From: Chara braunii
Taxonomy: Eukaryota > Streptophyta > Charophyceae > Charales > Characeae
Assembly (NCBI GenBank): GCA_003427395.1
Contig: BFEA01001029.1
Span: 66,511-93,576, forward strand
Direction: 5' to 3'
Length of the DNA: 27,066 bases
Position numbers and translations under genes: made by a program. The notes under the pieces are model-generated. The model made no database searches. It saw only the letters and a program-made list of their open reading frames with translations, and was not told the DNA's origin. How positions within the stretch are numbered: position 1 is the stretch's first letter; each line of letters opens with the position of its first letter. Positions 11,062 to 20,922 of the stretch are shown piece after piece.

Positions 11062-12772
11062 ATGCAGTCATTCTTCATTCCGGGCCAGGTATACGCATGC
11101 ATTAGATTGGCTAGAGTCTTTTGCCAACCGAAATGACCCTCTGTGTCGTGACATTCTCCTAGGATCAAACTGCGGATCTCTTCACTATTAGGAATGCACA
11201 ACCGGTCGAACACATTAGTCTTCTCAAAAAGAAACTCTTCAGTAGTGCGGTAATTTGGTTCAGTCTCTGGGGCCTCTTTGACTCTCTTGAGGAGGTCGCT
11301 ATAGATAGGGTCCTGCGCGTAGGCTTCTCTAACCTTCTGCTGCAGATCTCTCCCTATATCTAGATAATGCATTATCGCCCCAAAGTAATCAGCTCTCCTA
11401 CTCAGAGCATCCGCAACTACGTTATACTTCCCTTTGACTGGCTTGAGCTCAAATCATACTGATGTATTTCTGCGGCCCACCTAGTAAGCTTAGGTGTCAT
11501 CTTGGCCTGCGTCTTCAACCATCGCAATGTCTCGTGGTCAGAATAGACTTTGAAGTGCCTCCCAAGCAAGTAGTGCTTCCAGTGTTCTAAGGCTTGCCTG
11601 AGAGCGTAGAGTTCCCTCTCATAGGTAGATGTCGCAACCTTCTCTGAAGGCATCCTAGCAGACATGAACTCTACGGGCCTATAACCGTTGCCATCGTCTT
11701 GCTGTAACACTGCACCTATGTCGTATTGACTGGCGTCCGTAGTAACGACAAAGGGTAAGGACGGATCGGCCACTTTAAGGACAGGGTATTCTATCAACGC
11801 CTGTTTCAACTTCTTCATAACAGACGTGCAGTCCTTGTCCCACTTCCAGATGGTCTCTTTCCTTAGCAATCTGCGAAGGGGCGCAGCGATAGTGGAGAAG
11901 TTCCTCACGAACTTCCTATAGTAGTTAGCTAAGCCCAAAAACNACCGCAATTCTGTCANCGTGCNCNGTGTGGGCCAATCTCTAATCGCTGCGATTTTGC
12001 AATCTTCTGGCTTGACGCCGTCTCCGTNTAAGACNTGGCCCAAATATAAGACTTGGGTCTTCGCNCAATCGCACNTCTTTGCATTGATCTTGAAGTTAGC
12101 TTCCCTCAGCTTCTCCAAGACCTGCCTGAGATGACCCTGGTGCTCTTCGAGGGTCTTACTAAACACTAAAATGTCATCTAAGTAGACTACAACAAATGTA
12201 TCTAACCATGACCTAAACAAATCATTCATACATCGTTGAAAAGTTGCTGGCGCATTGGTTGGTCCAAAGGGCATCACTATGAACTCATAGTGCCCATACC
12301 TAGTCTGGAAGGTTGTCTTATACTGATCATCAGGATGTACCTCTATCTGATGATATCCGGACTTTAAATCTATCTTAGAGAAGTACTTGGCCCCCTGCAC
12401 TCGATCTAAGAGATCGTCTATTCTAGGCAGTGGCTCAGCATTCTTCACTGTGATAGCATTCAGACCCCGATAGTCTATGCACATCCTTAGCTCTCCCTCC
12501 TTCTTGGGGACAAACAGAACAGGTGCTCCAAATGGAGACGAACTGGGCCTAATCCAACCCTTCTCTAGGAGCTCGTCCAATTGCTTGCGAAGCTCCTCTA
12601 GCTCCCGCGGGGACATCCTATACACAGCTCCCTTAGGAGTTCTACTGCCAGGTTCTATCTCAATGCGGTGCTGGATGGGCCGCGACACTGTTCGTGTCGG
12701 CGGCTCGACTAAGTCCTTGAACTCTTCCAGCAGTTGGGCAATAGCAGGGTCTATGGGCTTCTCCTCCTTAGG
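11058..12772 (-). pseudogene. Element B reverse transcriptase, RNase H and start of integrase zinc finger
   Basis: Continues the gag-protease frame after the TAG at 12773-12775. RT has [10 protein letters not shown], the motif A region [15 protein letters not shown], and an intact Y-L-D-D at about 12166-12195. RNase H has T-T-D-A-S-Q-Y and Y-E-R-E-L-Y-A-L. A one-base deletion near 11446, just after H-Q-Y-D, ends the frame at 11417; the sequence resumes in another phase (D-A-L-S-R-R, then H-Y-L-D-I-G from 11372). It runs through the first half of the HHCC finger (E-C-H-D-T-E-G-H-F-G) to E at 11058-11060, where the LINE begins. Several ambiguous bases lie at 11943-12075. Catalytic residues look intact, so death came from the frameshift, the nonsense codon and the LINE. 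Confidence 0.93.
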
Positions 12773-15400
12773 CTAAGTGACTGGCCTGACATAGGCTACA
12801 AAAACCTGTTCCTCTAGCTGCTCCTTTTTCACTAGCCTCGCAAACGCAGGAGCGCGAAGGCAGTAGTGTGCCAGGGGGTTATCTACTCCTGACACGTGGA
12901 ACAGGCGGGCAGTCTTGACACCGCCTGACGGGCTAGGGAGCCTACACTCGTGCTCTCTCAAGTGGAGTGTGGCCCCGGCTGCCTCTCCCCAGTCCATACC
13001 CAGAACTATGTCGAAGGGGAGGCTATCCTCTGCGAGGAGAGTCAATGAATGGAGGACTTTCTCCACTCTCCCATCCTTCTCTAGGCGGAAATACGCCTGG
13101 ACTCCCTCTACGTAATCTTCTACTTGCATGGTGCGATTGTCCGCAAGGATACTGACTACAGCGTCTGCTAACTTTTGGACCTTTAACTGCAACTTCAACT
13201 TCTGCAGCGCTTTCCTACTTATGTAACTACGAGTGGCTCCACTATCTACTAAGGCGCCTACTCGACCTCTAAAAATCTTTGTATCTACCAATATAAGCTG
13301 TTCCTTATTCTCTTTTTTCATTTTGGCCCGGGCGCGCACCCTCTCCTTCAACTCTTCGGCCACGCCTGTGAGGGAGGTGTCTAGAGAGACTCTGACACAA
13401 GCAGTCTCTGGGCAGCTGTCTAGACACCGGCCTGCAACCTCTGTCATAGGCACATGTGGTGTGGGAGTCTCCTGCCGGCTTACGCTGTTTTCCCCACATG
13501 TGGTGTGGTAGGGGCAGTTGCTACCCCTACCGGTGGTTGCCTTTTGGCCCTTGAGCAGCCGTTCGGGTCTCTCTATACTTAGGACAGTATTTGATGATAT
13601 GGTCCGGGTCACCGCAGAAAATGCACTGGCCCCGGTCCAGACGCTGTTGCCGTAAGCCCTGGTCCAAACCCAAACTTTCCCAAGGCCTACCTTGCGGTAG
13701 GCCTGGTGCCATCCACCTACCCTATAGGGAGACCTATTCCTAGGACGGTTTTGCGGGGGACCTTGTCCCCTTCCTCCCGCTTGGCAGTTTCCTCCTCTGC
13801 CGCCAACCCCCTGATCGCCCTGAAATCGGCCCCCTGCGGCCCGGCCCCCTTGGCCCTGGCCTCTTCCTCCTCCTTGCGGCCTCCCTCCAGCCGCATCATC
13901 AGCATAAGTTCTCACTTGGCTCACACTGCTGTCCTCACCCTCTAATCCCCACTCAATCTGCTCGTAGGGGATCTCGTCCACACTACCCTCATCTAAAGTA
14001 AGGACAAGGCTATCCTTAGTGCGGCCCTTCCACTTCTTTCCGTTATCTAAGTCTTTGTGCCAGTAAGTAGAAACTGACACAGACTTCGCCTCGAACGCGA
14101 CCACCTCCCTGCTGAGTGCATCATAGGTCATAGCAGGGTCCTGGCTCTTCGCAAAGAAGTGGCCACGCAGCGACTCGCGCATAGCCCGGTAGAAGAGGTT
14201 GACCAACTGGGTCTCAGTGACCCCGTGGTCAGGAACAGCCACTAGTTCGTCCATTGTGCCTTTGAGTGCCCTGACACTCTTCCACTGACGAGAGTGAATT
14301 GTCTGAAGCCTATCTGAGACTTTGACACTACGAGCGACATCAGCAAACCGCTCGCGCAACAATTTCATAAAGTCAACGAGGGGGGTGAATGACGAGTAGG
14401 CAACTGCATCATCATTGCAGTCGGCAACGCGGACTAGGGATCTCGCAAAACTGGCAGCTTCGTCTCTGAGCGCATGGATTGCTATCAACACGTGCTGGTC
14501 CGGGGAGACCTGTTGCAGGTGGACATAGGTCTTGACATTGGCCTCCCAATTGTCAAAGTTTTCTTCCCTTTTTCCACTGTAGGAATCAGGGAATTTGACT
14601 TTGACTGGTTCCCTACGAGGATGTGCTTCTTCCTCCTTGGGAGCTGCCACCTTGACGCCTTCAATGGCGCCGACACAGAAGCGCTCAGTCTTCTCGAGGC
14701 GATGATTCACCTCAGCCCCTACAACACCTATCAATTCGTGAGCAAAGTCCGGGAATCCCATCCGCATCGAACGCACGGCGATATCTTGACTCCGACTGAA
14801 GTCATATTGTTGTTCTTGCACCCTGGCTAAATGCTCGACGCTCTGGGCAATGATCTCCACTTTACGTTGGAGATCTGCCTGCGGAGTCAATTGTGTAGTT
14901 AGGGTCCGCAACTCCGCTAATTCCTCTGCTGCTGCACTCGCCGCGTCCACTCTCCTTTTCTTCTCCCTCATCATTGCGAGTTTCCACTCCATCCTCGTTT
15001 CATCTTCCATAGCCTGCCGCTTCAAAACATCTTCTTCTGCTTCTCATTTTTTCATAGCAGCTTCCTGCACATCCTTGGGGATGTACATAGTCACCTCTTC
15101 TTCTTCGCCCAGGGATAAGTTGGCGACCCACTCCGAAATCTTTTTCTCCATCTCGTCATCTTTGCGGCCACTGTGCTGCCCTCTCCTCCTCTGCAGTGGC
15201 GGTCCCTCTTCTTCTTCTTCTTCCACCTCCTTCAACTTCTCCTCTTCTTCCTTCCTCAACCTCTCTTTTTCCCTGGCCATCTCTTCTTCTATTTTTTTCA
15301 ACTTTGTCGTCTGCTCCTCTTGTAGGGCCTTCTTCTTGGCCTCTTTCTTCTCTTTCCTTTCCCTCAGAATGGCGGCCATCTTCTCCTCCTCCTCCTTCAT
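12773..15400 (-). pseudogene. Element B gag and protease
   Basis: From ATG 15400 (the frame is open from about 15430) the N-terminus is a highly charged K/E-rich coiled coil. An in-frame TGA at 15044-15046 interrupts it and the same frame continues to a TAG at 12773-12775. Next come a capsid region (K-F-P-D-S-Y-S-G ... F-D-N-W near 14570) and an R/G-rich nucleic-acid-binding stretch (about 13750-13900). An aspartic protease with D-S-G-A-T-R-S-Y-I lies at about 13219-13251 and an I-V-L-G-M-D-W near 13000. The CCHC knuckle is absent from this frame and present in another (13527-13721). Two stops, including one between protease and RT, make it a pseudogene; either could in principle be read through, but neither sits at a gag/pol border. 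Confidence 0.9.
13527..13721 (-). pseudogene. Element B gag CCHC zinc knuckle in a second frame
   Basis: A short frame inside the gag-protease ORF of B encodes C-I-F-C-G-D-P-D-H-I-I-K-Y-C, a perfect CX2CX4HX4C nucleocapsid knuckle (13584-13625), and ends at TAG 13527-13529. The long 750-codon frame reads different, non-family sequence through here. Either two compensating indels flank the knuckle, or the original gag ended at 13527 with pol reached by a shift and one indel lies upstream. Confidence 0.8.
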
Positions 15401-16298
15401 GTACGGCTGGGTAGAAGTGCCACCCCGGTCCCTACTCTACACGTAAAAGTGGGCTAGAAGCCCAGAGGAAAGAGGAGACGCCAGAGGGTCCCCCACAAGG
15501 AGAACCCAACAAGTAACCCATACATCGAATAGTCGTCCATGGTGGTGTCAGGTGCACGATGAGAAGTCCCACTCCTCACCACTTAGACCTACCCGGACAC
15601 TGACCCACTGACTGACTCTCTAAGGACCACAGGGTAGAACCCTATCAACTATGGCCACTAACTAAATCTACTCTAAGGCTGTCACTACTGAACCAACAAC
15701 TGATCTGGAGGCATTTAAGGAGATCCCCCGTAACTCCTCAAGAATTGTTTAACGTCGCGGTCAGGACGACGTGACCAGCGCGGTTCTGCCTGTGCTTTCA
15801 ACCCACAACTCAACCTTTCCGGCCTACTGTGCCACACCGAGCAGCCCGCCGGTCTGTACCGGTCCTTGGAGAGGTTCGTGTCCCTCGGAACAGTCGAGTC
15901 GTCAGACACAGATCATCAACCTTACTGGGTCCGATAGGGGGGTGGTTCAAACAGGCCCTCAACACTTAAGGACTGCCTGGTGTGTCATCCCTAACTGTCG
16001 TTCAAGCCCACTGTGCTCTACCAACCGTTTCCAGCCGGTCGGTACCGGTCCTTGGGAGGGTTATGCCCCCCTGGAAAGTTGGATCAGCCACAGCCTCAAC
16101 TCTACAAGGTCAGACTAGGGTTTCGTCATCCAAACCCTATCCTTCATCCACAGTGTACTAGCACCTAGGACAGAAGAGACTCAATGCAGAAAGAAGAGAC
16201 AGACAGACTCAGACTCAGCAAGTACCATGGGGTAAGTGCACATCCACATGGTAAGGGGATAGGCTGAGGGCTCGGCGAGATATTACCGGCTCCAACTT

Positions 16299-16419
16299 GG
16301 TCAAAATCTTGGTCAGCAACTCCGATCAACACCTTGGTCAACGCTAAGTCGACACGAACAACCCTCGGTCAACGCCCTGGTCAACCCCCCGGTCAACGCC
16401 TGGTCAACCCTCTGGTCAA
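16299..16419 (-). repeat. Cluster of seven TTGACC motifs
   Basis: GGTCAA (TTGACC on the strand of element B) starts at 16299, 16336, 16367, 16379, 16391, 16402 and 16414; the last five are spaced 11-12 bases apart in a degenerate CTGGTCAACGC tandem repeat. TTGACC matches the plant WRKY W-box core. Whether it acts in regulation is unknown. Confidence 0.75.
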
Positions 16420-16715
16420 CGCCTGGTAAACCCTCTAACTCGGCTATGGCTGCCGGGACCTTCACCTTCTTTTTCCCCACTGTCTTTCTTCTTCTCTCTT
16501 TTTTTTTTTTCCACCCCCGGCTATGTCTGTCTTCTTCTTCGATATCCCTCCTTCCACACTTCTCTTTCTCTCTCCTCCGTCCCTCCTTCTCTGTCCGCCC
16601 TCTCTCTCTCCTTCGGTACCCTGTGATGATGCTCCGCGGTTATGGCCGCTTTCTTCCTCCTCCGTCGGACAACGCAGCTCGCTTCACAGGTAAGTGACAA
16701 CCAATCTTGGATCGC

Positions 16716-16718
<3 letters not shown>

Positions 16719-16777
<59 letters not shown>

Positions 16778-17003
16778 NNNNNNNNNNNNNNNNNNNNNNN
16801 NNNNNNNNNNNNNNNNNNNNNNNNNNNNNNNNNNNNNNNNNNNNNNNNNNNNNNNNNNNNNNNNNNNNNNNNNNNNNNNNNNNNNNNNNNNNNNNNNNNN
16901 NNNNNNNNNNNNNNNNNNNNNNNNNNNNNNNNNNNNNNNNNNNNNNNNNNNNNNNNNNNNNNNNNNNNNNNNNNNNNNNNNNNNNNNNNNNNNNNNNNNN
17001 NNN

Positions 17004-17081
<78 letters not shown>

Positions 17082-17090
17082 CTCACTCTC
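16719..17090. repeat. (CT)n microsatellite with 226-base assembly gap
   Basis: CT repeats at about 16719-16777 and 17004-17078, degenerating into TTC repeats to about 17100, surround Ns at 16778-17003. The real length of the tract is not known. Confidence 0.95.
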
Positions 17091-17240
17091 TTCTTCTTCT
17101 TCGTCGTGGTCTTCTTAATGCAGGTGCGCGGCGGCTTCTTCAACCGAAGGTCCGCTATGGCGGACTATCTCCTCCAGCGGCCACCTCTGCTATGGCGCCT
17201 CACCCTGCACACGACGGCGCGCATGGGACAGCGGGTACCT

Positions 17241-17252
17241 GCTCCAATACCA
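17241..17252 (-). other. Element B primer binding site (initiator Met tRNA type)
   Basis: On the minus strand it reads TGGTATTGGAGC, one base after the LTR end. It differs at two positions from the plant iMet PBS TGGTATCAGAGC and fixes the orientation of element B. Confidence 0.88.
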
Positions 17253-17447
17253 GTGCAATCAGACTTGACTTATTCACACTTTTCATGTATGTAAACAGCG
17301 GCACAACAACTGGCGACATGCGCCCACACAGTACTCAGAGATATGGCTTCCAGGTAACAGTTCACTTCCGCTGGCTATGGTGACTGAGCGCCCAAACAAC
17401 TCACTGTTCACACATTGGATCACCCTGGATATCCCACACGCATCACC

Positions 17448-17588
17448 TAAGTCAAGCTTTCCATTCTTTATGAATAAAATACAAAGAATCAATCAAGAAG
17501 TATTGAATCAATACTTCTAAGTATGTTTCTCCATAAATTAGAAAAAATATTCATAATTTGTTCATCATTCAATACAGACCATGCAGCC
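17448..17588. repeat. AT-rich block unique to one LTR, with palindrome
   Basis: This segment is absent from the left LTR, which has other sequence at 2223-2290. It contains a perfect inverted repeat at 17496-17518 (AGAAGTATTG, three-base loop, CAATACTTCT). It could be a small inserted element with loss of target sequence, or a patch from a variant LTR. Confidence 0.75.
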
Positions 17589-17726
17589 TTATCGCTATGG
17601 CTACACTACGTCACTCTCGCCCACTTCGTCTTCGGGCCTCCTGCAGACCTCCTTGCACAAGACGCTAAGGCAGCGCTTCCACATGGTTTCCGCATGAATG
17701 AATGAATGGCTGGGCGCGGCCTCCTG

Positions 17727-17733
17727 ATTTATA
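17727..17733 (-). promoter_or_regulatory. Putative TATA box of element B 5' LTR
   Basis: TATAAAT on the minus strand, conserved with 2429-2435. This copy would drive the genomic RNA of element B, leftwards through the leader and gag. Inferred from motif and position. Confidence 0.5.
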
Positions 17734-18228
17734 CTTCTGTGATGCGTTGGTCTGCCGTGTACCCTTGGCCCATGGTGCACACAGTCCCAGACGGTACTTG
17801 CTTGACAGGACCGGACTGACTGGACTGGGAGTGTTGACTCAGTGTGGCGGACCTACACCACTTGCCCACTTGCCTCTGCCTAAACTGGGGCTGACTCCGA
17901 AAGGCCACCTCTAGAACCTTCTACTTGGCCTTTCGGTACTGTAGCAGCTAGGACTCTGCCCTTTCAGGTAAGTAGCAGCTACGACTTTGACCCTTCGGAA
18001 AGTCTACAGCTAAGACCTCTGGACTGTCTAGACTCCTACCCGACAGGTCTACAGTTCGAATCCCCTATACCCTGTAACCTACGGAGGCCTTCCTACCACT
18101 GGCGGTCCTACAGGTCGCAGGTTCAATTCTACGGGTTGACANAGGTACTATACACAGGTAAGGTGGGTAACTAGGGATCGAGCCCTGGGATCTGCATCAG
18201 CTACTGCGAACTGGTGAATACCAATTCA

Positions 18229-18232
18229 CTTG
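18229..18232. repeat. Target site duplication of element B, right copy
   Basis: CTTG directly after the right LTR of B, matching 2025-2028; element A sequence resumes beyond it. Confidence 0.75.
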
Positions 18233-19613
18233 TCAGGAAGTGGCGAGAACAGGGCTAATTTGCCATAGCCAACCCTGAAGGTAGGATAGCGAACTGCCTC
18301 AAAGTGGCGAATTACCCCGGAGGACTTCAGGGATCTCCGAGCGGCTTCATCCCTGAGCAGCGCTGAGGGAGATTGACGGTCTGTATCAATCTCAGGAGAC
18401 AATAACCTTATCTGAGGCTATTTATAGCATCACCGGTTGAAGGGACCTGTGGCAAGATAATTTCTTGTTGGCACTTTGGGTGCCACAGGGCCAGATTCAG
18501 GGAATCTGGCCGAAAGGGCTGCAGCGCTTCAGGATCCTGAAGAGGATCAACAAGTTTGAAGAAGTTTTGTGCGTGGAACAGAGAGGAGGAAGCTCTGGAA
18601 GAAACTAGCGAGATGAGGGTTCCAGTCTGCCATAGCCAGATCTTCACCCAGCTCTGCAACAAACTCTGAAAGTGAGTCCATTCCATGCACCTACCTGTAT
18701 AGCGATTCAGATAGGGTTAGATTAGCGAGTATTCATGGTCTATCTGTCTGTCAGTGACTAGAATTGAAAATCACAGACTGCATGATAGCAATAACCATCT
18801 TTCTCCTACCTTCCTCTGCCCATTTCTTACCCTTTGGTAACTCTTTTCCATCCAAAATTGTTTTGTGACTGCTTTACTGTATTGCGCTTGATCTGGGATG
18901 TGCAGACTGTGAATCCTGTACTGGAAAAGTAGAGATACTGTGAATTGCAGTTTTGTGTTGAGTCTAATTATAACCTGTGCTACCTAGGGTCGGTCATAAC
19001 TTCAATTTTGTCCGTCAGAATTCAATTCTGTCAGTTGTCGGTCAATCGCAATCCAAAAATTGTCAATACTGCAGAAGCGCTTGATTGGATTTCTAGTATT
19101 TCACTGGAAACAGTGAATACTGTATTTCGCCATACCCCAGGGTATGGCTGCCAGAGTCATCAGGGTCGAAATTAGAGTTTGGGCTAGGATTCACGGGTTC
19201 TGACTGGATCGCTCTGTTTGTTTGATCATTCTTGTCTGCGCTTGCCACCTTCTTTCATTCTCGCTAATCACTCTAGCTTTCTAGTGGGCTATGGAAATCT
19301 AGTGTCTCTTTAGAATAGTGGGTTGTGTCTACTAACTCCAGTGTGGTGCAGGGTTAGTAAAAGGAAATCGTGTGAATGATTTTACTGGACTAATTGTCTG
19401 TCTGACACCTGACCCCAGAGATCCGTTCTAACCCAAACTGCTTGTTGCCCACACACCCACCTACCTACTGTGTCTGAGATAGCGACGATTTCAGAGTGTC
19501 TGAAGGAAACTGTATATCGCTGCATACTCGATTGCTGTCTATCATTTATTGTTATTTTGAAAGTGGAATATGCGGATCAGGGTGCTCAGCAGCAGCCACA
19601 GGTGGAAGTGGTA
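18233..19613 (+). other. Element A leader, part 2
   Basis: Continuation of the leader of A after the insertion of B. I find no gene in it. The gag frame is open from about 19470 without an ATG; the first in-frame ATG is at 19614. Confidence 0.65.
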
Positions 19614-20922
19614 ATGAAGGTAGAAGGGCAGGAACCATCTACCTCCACCCCTGGAACACCTCTGACTGCTACTCAGTGAAAGGAGTTGCAGGAAAGGCTG
19701 CAGCAGGAGCAGACTTTGCTGGCAGAATTAGAGAGACAGGAGGCAGCAGAACTAGAGGCTGCATCAGATGCCTCACACAGTGAGTATCTGTTGGAGCAGC
19801 TAGGCAAAGCTATCTCAGACGACCGCTGTGCCCAGGTGAATAAGAACTTGGCGGAGTGGGCCATTCTAGAACACAAGGCCACCATTTCTTACTTCACTAA
19901 CTGGGATGACTGCATCAGCCGCCTGGAGCGCAGGGTGGACGACCTGGTAGCTCAACAGTCCAAGATACTGAATGCCATTCAAAATCTCACTGCTCAGCTG
20001 ACAGCCGCCAAACTGATTGTCCCCCAGTCTCCTCCTCTCTCAGTGAAACCTTCCTCTTCTTCTCCTTCAACTCCCCCTGATTCACATCCATCTTCCCCTT
20101 CACCACCCCCTTCCCAAAAAGCCACAGCCAAGCCCACCTTTGCAGCTGTTGTAGCAGGGGATCAAAGAGGTCCCAAGATCGCTGCCCCCAACAAATTCAG
20201 GGGGGATGACACCAAGACTGATGTTGGGGACTAGGCTGCAGGGACCAGAGCCTACTTGAGGGGCTTTGTTTGCAAAGTTCGAGCAGTTAACTTCCACCCC
20301 AGGTTTGGTCATGTCTGCAGATGACCTATTAACAAACTTCTGTAGGGAAGCCCCTGAGAAGTTTTATGTTGCATTGTACAGCGCTCGGCACAAGGATTGG
20401 AGATCCTTTGGCCGTGCAGCCCTGGACATGGAGGCAAAACTTCATGTCCAGGCCCCCTCCTCTAACAGGAGGAAACGTGCCTTCCCGTGTGGTGGTAGGA
20501 AGGGAAAGGCAGCCTTTGCACATGCAGGGTCAGCATCAGCTTCTGATTCAGACTCCCAAGCTGATACACCATCAGCTGGGACTGGATCAGCTGCTGAGAC
20601 AGATGTTGCAGCGGCCCTGACTCAGGTTGTTCTGGGAGTTCTGCAGCAGCCGAAAAGATTCTCCCCCACCACAGCCTCAGCCAGTGCAAAAGGGAAGGAC
20701 AAGGGACGTCGGCCTTCCTCCTCCCAGCGCCCTAATCTGCCAAAAGACGTCTGTATGCCAGCTGACCCACTCAATCCCTCCACTCTCCCCTGGCATGACC
20801 TCAAGATCCAGGAGGGAGTGTGGAGAAGAAGAAAGGAAAGAGGGGTCTGCTTGAGATGTGAGGGAGAAAACTTCTTGAAGGACTGCCCTTACATGCCAGG
20901 CCCGGGTCAGTCAAAAAACTGA
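19614..20922 (+). pseudogene. Element A gag, rearranged
   Basis: N-terminal part (ATG 19614, to 20231) is a Q/E/A-rich coiled coil (Q-E-R-L-Q-Q-E-Q-T-L-L-A-E-L) followed by a Ser/Pro-rich linker and K-F-R-G-D-D near 20200. A TGA at 19677 and a TAG at 20232 interrupt it. After about 20266 the sense frame differs by one base, running through E-A-P-E-K-F-Y-V-A-L to a zinc-knuckle-like C-L-R-C-E-G-E-N-F-L-K-D-C (20848-20886). That motif is one residue short and lacks the His of CX2CX4HX4C. Much of the usual capsid core seems missing at the frame change, suggesting a deletion. Gag stops at TGA 20920-20922, directly after an A_AAA_AAC heptamer. Confidence 0.82.
20913..20919 (+). promoter_or_regulatory. 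Candidate -1 ribosomal frameshift site at gag/pol junction
   Basis: The gag frame reads TCA AAA AAC TGA, so A_AAA_AAC is in the phase needed for simultaneous slippage and the next codon is the gag stop. The -1 frame continues (CTG AAA CAG ...) into pol. An inverted repeat AACTGAAACAG (20917-20927) / CTGTTTCAGTT (20992-21002) could form an 11-bp stem. It overlaps the heptamer, which is closer than the usual 5-9 base spacer. Confidence 0.7.

Larger units (their letters stand above)
15431..17240 (-). other. Element B untranslated leader
   Basis: Long region between the gag start and the primer binding site with no supportable gene. It contains a degenerate duplicated block (about 15830-15895 and 16018-16080), a cluster of GGTCAA motifs (16299-16419), pyrimidine-rich sequence (16480-16620) and the (CT)n tract with the N gap. 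Long Ser/Leu or Arg/Glu frames here are artefacts of the dinucleotide repeat. Confidence 0.75.
2029..18228 (-). mobile_element. Element B: minus-strand Ty3/gypsy (chromovirus-like) LTR retrotransposon, split by a LINE
   Basis: Inserted into the leader of element A in the opposite orientation. LTR copies at 2029-2930 and 17254-18228 bound it, with a CTTG duplication outside. A TGGTATTGGAGC primer binding site lies next to the right (5') LTR. Minus-strand gag, protease, RT, RNase H and integrase follow in Ty3/gypsy order. A LINE occupies about 4130-11057. Without it the element is about 9.3 kb. LTR divergence is about 3 percent by eye outside one replaced block, similar to element A. Confidence 0.93.
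17254..18228 (-). repeat. Element B 5' LTR (right copy)
   Basis: A 975-bp partner of 2029-2930, starting TGCAATCAGA and ending CAATTCA on the plus strand. It carries a 141-base AT-rich block (17448-17588) where the other LTR has 68 unrelated GC-rich bases. Confidence 0.92.

Noticed and set aside
14850-15446. 198-codon Ser/Phe-rich plus-strand frame
   Set aside because: It is the antisense of the K/E-rich coiled coil of element B gag, which has the coherent family context.
16640-17383. Long overlapping frames with Ser/Leu or Arg/Glu repeats on both strands
   Set aside because: They read through the CT/GA dinucleotide tract and the N gap; they are low-complexity artefacts.
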